Below, one piece after another: positions 55,101-63,314 of a stretch of DNA of 64,000 nucleotides; the stretch's first letter is position 1; every line of letters begins with the position of its first letter. Below the pieces are notes generated by a model, which was not told the origin of the DNA, did no database searches, and saw nothing but the letters and a program-made list of their open reading frames with translations. The position numbers and the translations under genes were made by a program. The DNA lies in contig CANFCK010000003.1 in assembly GCA_947445035.1 (NCBI GenBank), positions 124,001-188,000 of the forward strand. The letters run 5' to 3'. This DNA is from Deltaproteobacteria bacterium. Lineage in GTDB: Bacteria; Myxococcota_A; UBA796; SXON01.

Positions 55101-58100
55101 CGCCGTGGCCAGACTCCTCCGCGCCGAGGAGGCCCAAGCTTCGGTGGAGCTGCTCGTCGCCGACCGCCAACGCGGCGAGGTCTCGGCGCGACGGGCCCTG
55201 GCCGACGAGGTCCGCCGCGCACAGCTGGCGCGTGAGACCGAGCGGCGCCGGCGCCGGGAGGAGGCCGAGCTCGACCGGCTACGCACGGACGCGGAGGCCC
55301 TTGAGGATCGCGCCGAGCGCATCGTGTCACAGGAGCGATCGGATACCGCCGATGGTGTCGATACAGCGCTGCTCCGGGAGCTACGCGCCCGCCTGGAAGA
55401 GCGCCAGCGGGCCGTCCGGGAGCAGGCCGAGCGGGTCGCCGCGGCGCGCGACGCGCAAAGCGCCTCCGAGGCCGAAGCGGCGGCTCAGCGGCGGCGCCGC
55501 GTGCTGGCGGCGCTGAGCGTGGGCGTGGGCCGCTTCCGCCGCCGACTGACCCCGGAGCCGATCGACGCCCGGCCGGGAGCCGATCTGTCCGGGCAGTCCT
55601 TCGACGAGCGCGATCTCGCCGGTGTCGATCTGCGCGCCGCGCAACTCCGACGCTCGACGTTCGTCGGCGCCGACCTCCGGCGCGCGGACCTGCGGGACGC
55701 GGACCTGACCGAGTCCGATTTCACGGGCGCCAGGCTCGAGGGCGCGCGCTTCGACGGCGCCTGCTTGGATGGGGCCGTGCTCGACCAGATCCTCGTCACC
55801 GGGGCGACCTTTGCCAATGTGCGCGCCGCCGGCGCGCAACTGGGCGCCGTTCGCGGGCTGTCCGCGGAGGGTAGGCAGGCGCTGGTCGGCGGCGGCGCCC
55901 AGACCCCGACCGCGGCCGAGTCTGGCGGCGGTCGTCTCGCCCTCGGCGCGGTGCTCCTCACCATCGCCGTCGGCGGTGGGTTCTACGCCTACGGCCAGTT
56001 CGGCCCTCGCGCCCTGGACGCCGCGGCGCTCGAACAGGCAGCCGCCGAAGCAAGGCAGTCCGGGCGCTCCGGTGACGCCGCTGACGCCTTCCGCCGGCTC
56101 TCCGAGCAAGCCGTCGACCTCCAGAGTCGCGTGGACTACCTGCTCGAAGGCGCGGTCTCGGCGGAGGAGGCCAACGACCGCGCGCGTACCCTCTCGCTGC
56201 TCGAGGAAGCGATCGAGGCCGCCGGCGACACTCAGGACTTCCCCCGCGTGCTGCTTGCGCGGGCAGATGTCTGGCAACGGCTCGGCCTGGACAGTCGCGC
56301 GGCAACGGAGTTCGAGGCGCTTCTGGCGCGCAGGGACATCTCGCCCGACCAGGCTGCGGCCTCGGTCGTGGGACTCCACAACGCGCTGCGCGATGGCGGT
56401 CAGACGGCGGGACGATTCCAGGAGAAACGCCTTTTCGCCCTGGCCACCGACCCCGAACGTTGCGCCTTCGCCCTTGCCCTCGCCGACGCCTGGGCCGCCG
56501 CCGACCTGCCGCTTCCGGCGAAGGCGGCGCTCGAAGCCGCCCTCGCCTCCATTGAGAGCCCACCGGAGCGGGCGGAGGTGCAGCTACGGCTGGCACGAGC
56601 CACTGCGGAGGGCGGCGAACTGGACGCGGGCCTGGCCCTGTACGCGGCGCTGGACGGCTCCACCCGCGAAGAGGACGCACGCCTGGGCGCGGCAGAGCTG
56701 CTGGAGCGGGCCGGACGTGGCGAAGAAGCCAGGGCGATGCTCACTCCGCTCTTGAGCGCCTCGGCGGCGGATGTCCGGGCGCGGGCTCACCTTGCCCTGG
56801 CGACGACCGCCGAGCGCGCCGGGCAGAACGAGGTCGCCATGGACCATGTGCGCGAGGCGCTTGCCATCGGCGGCGTACCGCCCGCGATCTCGGATGGCGC
56901 TCGCATCCTCCTCGCCCGGCTGGATCCCAGCGCCGTGGAGGACCTGGTGGCGGAGCACCCAGGCCTCGCGACCCAGCTGCTCTTGGGGCGGGCTCAGGCG
57001 CTGCGGGAAGCGGGGGAGCGCAGCGACGCTCGCGCGATCTGGGTCAAGGTGGCGGAGGACGCGAGTACGACGCCCGAAGCCCGCGTGGAGGCGACGCTGG
57101 CCATCGCCGAACTACAGGTCGACGACGGCGACATGGAAGGCGCGATCCGCCGCTACGACGCGCTTTTGGCCGGGGCGCTGGTCGACCGCGACACCCGAGT
57201 TCGCGTCAGCCTTGGCCGCAGCCAGGCCCTGCTCCGGTCCAACCGCGTCCAGGAGGCGGAAGCGGCCTACATCGCGCTATTGGCGGGGGCCTCCGCGGAG
57301 GTGGAGGCGCAATGTCGCCTGGGACTGGCCAACGCGAAGGAGCTGCGGGGTCAGGCCGCGGCGGCGGCTGAGCTGTACCAGATGGTCGGGCGCGGGCAGG
57401 GACCCTGGGCGCTGGAGGCGCTGCTGTCGCTGGGCCGGCTCCGCGAAACAGGCGGCGACCTGCCGAGCGCGATCGAGGCCTACCGCCTTGCCCGGGGCCG
57501 ACCTGGAGCCGAGGCCAGCCGCCGCACGGCTGCCGATCTCGCGTTGGCCCAGGCGCTCGACGCCAGCGGGGACGCGGCTGGCGCCGCCACCGTGTATGCG
57601 GCGCTCATCGAGGCCCCCGACACCGGCATCCGGGTGCAGGCCCGCATCGCAGTCGCCGAAGCCCGGCTCGCAGCGGATCCCGCGGCGGCGCGTGCGCTGC
57701 TCGACTCGGCGCTGGCGGAGGCGACTGCGGGCCCCGAGCAGAACGCAGCAAGAGCGCTCTGGGTGCGGGCATCGGTCGCCGTCGGCGATGCCGCAGGGGC
57801 GCGCAGCCGGCTGGACGCGTGGCTGGCAACCGATGGCGACCGCGGCTCCCGCGATGAACTGGTGGCTGCCTCCATCCGCGCGCTGCGCGCCGAGGGCGAA
57901 ATCGATGCGGCTGCGGAGGTTGCCACGCGGTGGGCCGACGTCGGCTTCGAAGCTGGCATGGAGGGGGCGCTGAGCTTGCGGGAGGCGGGGCGGACTGCGG
58001 AAGCGGTGCGGGTGCTCAAAGACCTGGAGCCAGAGGGCGTCGACGACCGCCGCTGGCGGGACGAGGTGTACGCCGAGCTGCTCGTCGAGGCCGACGATCT

Positions 58101-58803
58101 GGACGCTGCGGACGAGGTGTGGGCGCGCTTGCAGCGGTCCGATCCCGACGCGGCGTACCTGGGCCGCGCGCGGATTGCCCGTATGCGCGGCGAGCCTGAG
58201 CGCGCACTGACCCTGCTCGCCGACACGCGGGACGCCCGCGCCGCGGAGGAGCGCGGACTCGCCTACGAAGCGCTGGAGCGGTGGGACGAGGCGCTCTCGG
58301 CCTACGCGTCCATGGCGTCTTCCGCCGATGTCGAGCGACGCTCGGCGGCGCACGTCGGGCAGGCGCGGGTGTGGCTGGCGCGGGAGGACGCCCGGGCGGC
58401 GCTATCCGCCCTCGCGCAGCTCTCGGTCGTCGACCCTGGCTACACCCTGACGGTGGGTCAACTCAAGGGTGATGCGTTGGTGGCGCTCAAACGTTTCGAC
58501 GAGGCGCGTGACGTCTACGCCTCGCTCGACGGGGACGCAGAGTCGCGGACGGTCGGCGCCTTGGGGCTTGGCGAATGCGCCCTTGCCGCCGGAGACCCGC
58601 GCACTGCCGTCACCCGCTTCGGCGACGCGTTGCGCGAAACGAGCGACCGCTACTACCAGGCCGACGCCATCGCTGGCCTGGTCCGGGCGTTTCACGAAGC
58701 GGGTCGCGGCGAACAGGCGCTGGCGCAGTTCGAGACGCTCAAGGACGGCTACCCCGAGCGCCCCGACGCCATCGCCCGCGCCCAGGCCGCGCTCAACGAG
58801 TGA
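52117..58803 (+). CDS. Giant pentapeptide-repeat / coiled-coil / TPR membrane protein
   Basis: I do not recognise a family for this 2,228-residue whole. In order: pentapeptide repeats (about 25-228, A(D/R)L-type units such as ADLRVVDLSTVSLKGQDLAG); an acidic stretch (about 275-310); Ala/Arg/Glu coiled coil (about 378-560); a 12-residue duplicated unit TEDERILRILRG; a membrane helix (about 739-765); a second coiled coil (about 990-1130); a second pentapeptide block (about 1155-1250); a second membrane helix (about 1272-1297); and tandem TPR-like repeats to the end (about 1300-2228). No catalytic site is visible. It looks like a membrane-bound scaffold. Single gene, divergent from murA; its end overlaps the convergent radical SAM gene by 11 bases. 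Confidence 0.85.
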   Translation: MKKQAPCQPESDKSGTVPVLAFRPRYRGADLRVVDLSTVSLKGQDLAGCDLRGVDLSRRDLSGADLSDARLDGATLVDAEFRDTVLNGTNLTDADARGARFDRSRGADLIATALDARGASFRGVEWPRCRLSSARLGGARFGGARLDGSDLEGASLVGSELRRAVLDDAALEGADLSQIAGLGLALAGAHGRFRLVGADLRGSDLRGIALLEFELDDARLDGATVDRQLSRQSPGRLRALGWSPPMLGRALSPLREGGRFPTHVAAWLDGWRAARPSEADARPDDEEAREPDDDVIEDAFAGDTFRREREIARRAWAREASARSRAAVLRPPDRVVPRLPIPAAPVPAATQRLGTPTLAPSEFLDAFRDGAAARDAVVADAALTRELRARADVRRRAAAAIRETANAALRRESERLRAAEEAAALAWHQRQEALRLAEAEALQTAAARGAAEADRAALARSSQVAASRAAEVKGAAASRAAEVERDFGDSAGARDAEPPAPVVAPAPQAIDPPPAQERRARAIAQLIRSASDQTQGRRKLLYQLDAAEAQERARRDEQDLAAASPGLSPTRRSAVGPGAVLAAARRVLSAAGRQVGNFVEQAAGASMRVGRGAPTAAADFAGAATRTLAEFRRLFDTLAAPVVPAEPGGTTEDERILRILRGTEDERILRILRGGESASAAPTGPAWGTESRARLRALARRAQGRARNASFPGRVYFGTIAGLSAIAGRIAQLPTWTWSTAARAGNAALALTVTVATGAIALAIAVGHGVRIGAPRLAAASDVWLWTPLNHAIRRAAPALRDVLDRAEVGEAEPEPTGEPDTVAQKRRVESQRRRAAEMARLDELRTTTAQRADELIRTARAVALAARAGLGPAVDAALEPLALIVAPMVSRFQSLRSLTTGENLRSASLWLWGADEDARVLRATVEDGLEFARRSEERTRTHSYLGGARYVGVLGAVRASAREREAGGAVFLPHVMRREAAFVTRGRRDATDAIAVARLLRAEEAQASVELLVADRQRGEVSARRALADEVRRAQLARETERRRRREEAELDRLRTDAEALEDRAERIVSQERSDTADGVDTALLRELRARLEERQRAVREQAERVAAARDAQSASEAEAAAQRRRRVLAALSVGVGRFRRRLTPEPIDARPGADLSGQSFDERDLAGVDLRAAQLRRSTFVGADLRRADLRDADLTESDFTGARLEGARFDGACLDGAVLDQILVTGATFANVRAAGAQLGAVRGLSAEGRQALVGGGAQTPTAAESGGGRLALGAVLLTIAVGGGFYAYGQFGPRALDAAALEQAAAEARQSGRSGDAADAFRRLSEQAVDLQSRVDYLLEGAVSAEEANDRARTLSLLEEAIEAAGDTQDFPRVLLARADVWQRLGLDSRAATEFEALLARRDISPDQAAASVVGLHNALRDGGQTAGRFQEKRLFALATDPERCAFALALADAWAAADLPLPAKAALEAALASIESPPERAEVQLRLARATAEGGELDAGLALYAALDGSTREEDARLGAAELLERAGRGEEARAMLTPLLSASAADVRARAHLALATTAERAGQNEVAMDHVREALAIGGVPPAISDGARILLARLDPSAVEDLVAEHPGLATQLLLGRAQALREAGERSDARAIWVKVAEDASTTPEARVEATLAIAELQVDDGDMEGAIRRYDALLAGALVDRDTRVRVSLGRSQALLRSNRVQEAEAAYIALLAGASAEVEAQCRLGLANAKELRGQAAAAAELYQMVGRGQGPWALEALLSLGRLRETGGDLPSAIEAYRLARGRPGAEASRRTAADLALAQALDASGDAAGAATVYAALIEAPDTGIRVQARIAVAEARLAADPAAARALLDSALAEATAGPEQNAARALWVRASVAVGDAAGARSRLDAWLATDGDRGSRDELVAASIRALRAEGEIDAAAEVATRWADVGFEAGMEGALSLREAGRTAEAVRVLKDLEPEGVDDRRWRDEVYAELLVEADDLDAADEVWARLQRSDPDAAYLGRARIARMRGEPERALTLLADTRDARAAEERGLAYEALERWDEALSAYASMASSADVERRSAAHVGQARVWLAREDARAALSALAQLSVVDPGYTLTVGQLKGDALVALKRFDEARDVYASLDGDAESRTVGALGLGECALAAGDPRTAVTRFGDALRETSDRYYQADAIAGLVRAFHEAGRGEQALAQFETLKDGYPERPDAIARAQAALNE
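54067..54138 (+). repeat. Tandem 36-bp duplication inside the giant gene
   Basis: Two identical 36-base units, 54067-54102 and 54103-54138, each encoding TEDERILRILRG. The identity at DNA level, including third positions, suggests a recent duplication. The frame is kept. Confidence 0.9.
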
Positions 58804-60487
58804 CGCGCGTCCACAGGGGGCCGAAGGGCTCTTTGAGCACGTCGCCAACGCGCTCGGCGAGGCGGATGTCCCGCCGGGACGCGGTGACGCGGCCTTCCCA
58901 GGAGATCGCCGGGCCATCGACCAAGGGCGGGGAGCCGAGTCGCACACCCAGCGCACGCGCCCGTGCTTCGGCGCGACCCGCGTGTGGACCGGCAAGTGCC
59001 GGCTCGGCCCAAAGCTCGGCATCAAGGGAGTATTCTGGAAGCAGAAGGCCGCTGGTGTGAAGCACGATGCGGTCGGTCCTGCCCCGCAGCGCCGACAGCA
59101 CGCCCGCGAGGTCGGGGTGCAAAAGCGGCTCGCCCCGCCATCGCAGGACCACCGTGCCGAACCGGAAACCAGCCGCCGCGGCGGCATCGAGGATGCGTGC
59201 CACCACCCCGGCGCCGAGGAACCCGCGACCAAAATCGACGTAGTGTTTGTCTCGCAGCTCGGCGAGACGCGCGGGGTCCTCGGCCACAGCCTCAAACGGC
59301 ACGGGCGACCGGGCAAAGAGGGTGCGAAGCGCGGGGCTCCGCGTGTCGTCCGGCACGTCTGAAAGCTCGAAAGCGACTGGCAAATCTATGGTACTCAGTC
59401 GTCGTTGCGTCACGATGGACGCGCGCGCGACCCCGGCCAACTCGCGCACCAGCGGCACCACGGCATCGCTGTCGCGGCGGAGGTAGCAGTTCTGGATGCA
59501 CGGCGTCGCGCAGCGCTTGACCACCTCACGTCGTTGTTTCAGCGTCGGGCTCGACCAGAGTTGGCGGAGCGTGGCCTCGCGCACCGAGCCATAGCGGCCG
59601 GCCAGGAAGTCCAGCTTCCCGTCGCACATGATGACGCTACCATCGGCGTTGACGTAAAGCTCCTTCCAGCCCGCCCAGCACGGCGCGTCCAGGGGCGACA
59701 GGCCTTCGCGGTAGTACCGCGGCACCAACCGCAGGTCCGCGGCGGCGTTGAGCACCAGGGGTTCGTCCTCGAGCGCCCGCACCACGCTTTCCAGCTCGGG
59801 CAGCGATCCCTCGTCGAACCACATGCCGCCCACAGTGTCGTCGTCCCGATCGCGGAACAGGTTGAGCACCTGCACGCCGTCGAAGCCGAGCGCACCCAGG
59901 CGCTGCACGAACGCCACGAAACCGTCGACATTTCGTCGGTTGAGGATGACGTTGGCACACACCTTCCGACGAGGATTTCCCTGGGTCTCATCGGCCTCGC
60001 GCAGCGCGCGGTAGCCGGCCATCGTCCGCCGCCAACTCCCCTCCCCTCGCACCGCATCGTGCGCCACTTCAGGCCCGTCGATGCTGATGTTGACGTGGAG
60101 CTTTTCCACCGGTATCTTGGCGATCGCCGCGGCACGCTCGGGCCGGATCAGCGTGCCGTTGGTGGTCAGCGTGGTGTGCATGTCGCGACGTGCTGCATGC
60201 GCAAGAATGACTTCGAGATCCGCGCGGATGAAGGGCTCGCCCCCGAGCGGGTTGAAGACCCCGACGCCCCAGTCCGCAGCTTGATCGATGAGATCCATCA
60301 CTTCGCGCGTCGTGAGCTCTGGGCTGTCGTAGCAGGTGGTGCACATCACGCAGGTGAGGTTGCAACGCAACGTCAGGTTCACGCTCAACCAGTCGGGCGG
60401 CGCGAGGCTCGTCGTCAGCGCGCGGGACGCCCACATGCGCAGGTCGCGGGTGATGGCGGGGACCGAGCGGAGCACTGCCGAGGGCAT
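58793..60487 (-). CDS. Radical SAM/SPASM protein with degenerate second barrel
   Basis: A 564-residue enzyme. The N-terminal radical SAM domain (about 30-260) has CNLTCVMC, NPLGGEPFIRADL and TLTTNGTLI. A SPASM-like Cys set follows (PCWAGWKELYV, VIMCDGKL, CATPCIQNC, about 275-370), expected to hold auxiliary clusters. The last 150 residues contain VVLRWRGEPLLHPDLAGVLS and IVLHTSGLLL, which look like the GEP and TNG parts of another radical SAM barrel, but no CxxxCxxC is present. Radical SAM/SPASM proteins modify peptides, sugars or enzymes; substrate unknown. GAGG lies 4 bases before ATG 60487. Confidence 0.85.
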   Translation of the reverse strand: MPSAVLRSVPAITRDLRMWASRALTTSLAPPDWLSVNLTLRCNLTCVMCTTCYDSPELTTREVMDLIDQAADWGVGVFNPLGGEPFIRADLEVILAHAARRDMHTTLTTNGTLIRPERAAAIAKIPVEKLHVNISIDGPEVAHDAVRGEGSWRRTMAGYRALREADETQGNPRRKVCANVILNRRNVDGFVAFVQRLGALGFDGVQVLNLFRDRDDDTVGGMWFDEGSLPELESVVRALEDEPLVLNAAADLRLVPRYYREGLSPLDAPCWAGWKELYVNADGSVIMCDGKLDFLAGRYGSVREATLRQLWSSPTLKQRREVVKRCATPCIQNCYLRRDSDAVVPLVRELAGVARASIVTQRRLSTIDLPVAFELSDVPDDTRSPALRTLFARSPVPFEAVAEDPARLAELRDKHYVDFGRGFLGAGVVARILDAAAAAGFRFGTVVLRWRGEPLLHPDLAGVLSALRGRTDRIVLHTSGLLLPEYSLDAELWAEPALAGPHAGRAEARARALGVRLGSPPLVDGPAISWEGRVTASRRDIRLAERVGDVLKEPFGPLWTRVTR

Positions 60488-60551
60488 AGCCTCGGTGGCC
60501 GACCACCGCCCACGCGTGACGCATCTCGGCCAAGCTGGCTACGTTCCCAAT

Positions 60552-61913
60552 GTGCGCATTCTCGTCGTCCACCACGGCTCGCTCGCTCCCGGCTCGGCTC
60601 CCACCACCGGGGGGGCCGTTCGTGCCGCGCAACACGTCGCGGCGCTCCGAGGCGCCGGGCATGAGGTCGCGACGTTGCATCGCGATCAGGATGGTCCGGG
60701 CGGGTTCACCGGCCCCGCGCACTTGCGTTCGTTGGCGCGCCGAAGCCGGCCGGACTGGGTGCTGTGCGTGGCCCCAGAGGAGGCGTCGAGCCTGACCGGG
60801 CTCGCCCCGCTCGTCGTCGATCTCTACGCTCCGCGACTGCTCGAAGCGGCCTGGGAAGGACAGCAGGAAGACGAAGCTCGGCGCGCGCTCTTGGCGGTCG
60901 ACGCCGCCGATGAGGTGCTTTTCTCCAACCCCCGGCAGCGCTGGTTCTGGTTGGGCGTGCTCGGGCTGACCGGCTGGGACCTTTCCCGTGAGGTGGGCCG
61001 CATTGTGCCCCTGGCCACATCGTCCATCGTCAGCGGAAAGCGTCCCAAGCGGCCACGGGTGATCCTTGGCGGCCATCCCTGGCCGTGGCAGGACGCGACC
61101 GACGTCCTCGGCCGTGCGCTTCGGCACCTCAAGGGGCGCGCGGAGATCGTAAGCTACGGGCTCCCGCCAATGGACGGCGTCACGGCGCAGGGGCTGGTCT
61201 CGGTTGGCGAGTGGCGGACGGCCTGCGCGGGAGCAACGGTCGCGCTCGACCGCTATGCGCCCCACACCGAGCGCGAGCTGGCGCTGAGCTTCCGGCAGTT
61301 GGACTACCTCTCCGCTGGCCTCCCGATCATCACCGATCCGTGGACGCCCCTGGCCGACGGTGTCCGCGCCCACCGCGCCGGCTGGGTCGACGAGAGCCTC
61401 GAAGATGCCCTCGACGCCGCGCTGACGGATGACCGAAGGGCAGGCGCCGCCTCGCTCGCAGCGACGTACGCGCCCGACGCCACGGCGGCGGTGCTGGCTT
61501 CGCTCGCCCCCACCTTCCGGCTCCGGACCTGGAGCGCGCTGCGCTGGTCTCGTCAAGCCGCGGCTGCCAAGCTCCGTTCTGAGGCCGACACCCTGCTTCG
61601 CGAGGCCGCCGAGGCAGAGGTGCGGCAGAAGCGCGACGAGGTTGATGTCCTGGTCGGGCAACTACGGGCGCTGACCAGCGCTGTCGAGAGCCTCGCTTCG
61701 TCGCAAGCGGACATGGCGGGCTTCCGGCGCGAGACCGTCCAGGTCCTGGGCACGCGGCTGGCGGGCCAGACGGGAGAGGCCGAGGCGCTGCGTCGTGAGC
61801 TGGCGATCACCCGCGCCGACCTGGAGAAGAAGGAATTGGAGCTGGCCCAGGTGCACACTGAGCGCGATCGTTTGGGCGGGGTTTTGAGGCGGTTGAAGGG
61901 GGAGGGGCGCTGA
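60552..61913 (+). CDS. GT-B glycosyltransferase with C-terminal coiled coil
   Basis: A 453-residue protein. The first 350 residues fit a GT-B glycosyltransferase: ILVVHHGSLAPGSAPTTGGA at the N terminus, an Asp-rich acceptor half, and FRQLDYLSAGLPIITDPWTP in the donor half, a typical GT4-like nucleotide-sugar block. Residues about 355-445 form a coiled coil (REAAEAEVRQKRDEVDVL and following), suggesting oligomerisation. The start GTG 60552 (VRILVVHHGS) is where similarity begins; more upstream starts are possible. It is divergent from the radical SAM gene, 64 bases away. Donor and acceptor are unknown. Confidence 0.8.
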   Translation: MRILVVHHGSLAPGSAPTTGGAVRAAQHVAALRGAGHEVATLHRDQDGPGGFTGPAHLRSLARRSRPDWVLCVAPEEASSLTGLAPLVVDLYAPRLLEAAWEGQQEDEARRALLAVDAADEVLFSNPRQRWFWLGVLGLTGWDLSREVGRIVPLATSSIVSGKRPKRPRVILGGHPWPWQDATDVLGRALRHLKGRAEIVSYGLPPMDGVTAQGLVSVGEWRTACAGATVALDRYAPHTERELALSFRQLDYLSAGLPIITDPWTPLADGVRAHRAGWVDESLEDALDAALTDDRRAGAASLAATYAPDATAAVLASLAPTFRLRTWSALRWSRQAAAAKLRSEADTLLREAAEAEVRQKRDEVDVLVGQLRALTSAVESLASSQADMAGFRRETVQVLGTRLAGQTGEAEALRRELAITRADLEKKELELAQVHTERDRLGGVLRRLKGEGR

Positions 61914-61925
61914 GGCAGGGGCCTC

Positions 61926-63299
61926 TCAACCGCCCGCCGCCTTCTTGTCCAGCTCCTCGCACATTTGCACGAACGCCAAGAACGACTCCGACTCGGTCAT
62001 GGCGGCCTGCAGCCGCTTGGTGGCGTCCTTGTCGCCTGACAACAGGCGCAGCCGTCCTTCGAGGCCGATGAGTGCGCCCTGGCGGTTCGGAGCGTACCAA
62101 TCCAGCCCGCTCGGCGGGGACTGCTCCAAGAGCACGAGCAGGGCCTCGAAGAAGTGGCCCTTGCGCGCGAGCTGGCGAATGGCGCCGTTCTGGAGGGCGA
62201 GGGCCTGGTAGTAACGTTCCCCTTCCGGCCGATCGCTCAGCTTCGCGACTTCGCTGCGCACGGCCCGGGGGACCTCCCCCTCGCGAAGCGTGCCCCAGCG
62301 CGTGGCGAGGCGCTCGGCCAGCGTGCGGAAGGCGGCGGCGTCGGCGTACTCTGGCTGCGGGGTCACCACCGGCGCGCCGAAGCCGCCTACATCGACCCAG
62401 GGGTCGGGGAGCGCGTTGCCGGCGAACTCGTCCGTCGTCCAGGCGGCGCGCTGCGGAATCAATGCCGCCGCCGGCCGCTGGAAAAGCGCCTTGGTCTCCC
62501 CGCTGCCGATCGCCGTCAGCGCCGCAGAGAGTGCATCCATCTGGCGCCGCCGCTCGGCCAGCGTCCACGCCCCCCACGCCTCGCTGACCACCAGCGGATC
62601 GACCGTGTCATCCCAAGCGCGCGCCAGCCACAGGGCCTTTTCGGCCGGGGAGGCCGATGCGCCCGGCGGGGAGTCCAGCGCCTCTGACGCCGCGGACACG
62701 CCCACCGCCAACGTGCGGGCGCCCTCGCGGACGTCCTCGCCCTTTTCCGCGCGCAGCGCCAGTGCGTAGTAGCGCAGGCGCATCGCGGACAACGAGGACC
62801 CTGTGGGCTCGGGAACCGTCCGGGTCGTCAGCGCAGCGCACAGGGCCCCGTCCCGCTCCAGGCCGGCCGCGAGCACCTCCCGGACCGGGGTGACCGCCGC
62901 GCTCGACAACGGCACCGCCCGCACCCGCGCCGCCGCTGAAACATAGGCGGCGGCGCATGTTTTGAAGTCACCACGCGCGGCGTCGTTCCGTGCCAGGTCG
63001 CGACCGCTGATCGCCAGATGGGTGACCGCGGCGACACGCACGTGGTCCCAATCTGGCTGGCCGTACTCGCTGGGGCTGCGGCGGTAGCCGTCGGCAGCCG
63101 CCCACGCGGGATCGTCCCGGCCGATGCGACCGCCGCTGACCGCCGGAATCGCGAGAGGCTCCGGGGGTGCGGGCGCAACAACCTGCTTCGCCTCGACCGC
63201 CACCTTCTTCTGCATTTTTTGTACGTCGCCGTCCTTTTTACTCGAACGGCACGCAGTCAGCGGGAGGAACAGGAGTCCGAGGATCAGCAGGCGGAGCAT
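61926..63299 (-). CDS. Large predicted lipoprotein of unknown function
   Basis: A 457-residue predicted lipoprotein with signal MLRLLILGLLFLPLTAC (Cys at 17), followed by a charged linker (SSKKDGDVQKMQKKVAVEAK). The mature part is mainly helical, with repeated AL.A.R-type segments that could be TPR-like; no family can be named. It lies 15 bases downstream of the radical SAM gene at the right edge on the same strand, so it may be co-transcribed with it. It is convergent with the glycosyltransferase, 12 bases away. Confidence 0.75.
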   Translation of the reverse strand: MLRLLILGLLFLPLTACRSSKKDGDVQKMQKKVAVEAKQVVAPAPPEPLAIPAVSGGRIGRDDPAWAAADGYRRSPSEYGQPDWDHVRVAAVTHLAISGRDLARNDAARGDFKTCAAAYVSAAARVRAVPLSSAAVTPVREVLAAGLERDGALCAALTTRTVPEPTGSSLSAMRLRYYALALRAEKGEDVREGARTLAVGVSAASEALDSPPGASASPAEKALWLARAWDDTVDPLVVSEAWGAWTLAERRRQMDALSAALTAIGSGETKALFQRPAAALIPQRAAWTTDEFAGNALPDPWVDVGGFGAPVVTPQPEYADAAAFRTLAERLATRWGTLREGEVPRAVRSEVAKLSDRPEGERYYQALALQNGAIRQLARKGHFFEALLVLLEQSPPSGLDWYAPNRQGALIGLEGRLRLLSGDKDATKRLQAAMTESESFLAFVQMCEELDKKAAGG

Positions 63300-63314
63300 G
63301 GGCTCCTCCTGGTA

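Noticed and set aside
60069..61661. 530-codon minus-strand frame opposite the glycosyltransferase
   Set aside because: It overlaps the start of the radical SAM gene and is antisense to GT-B motifs; no coherent protein features.
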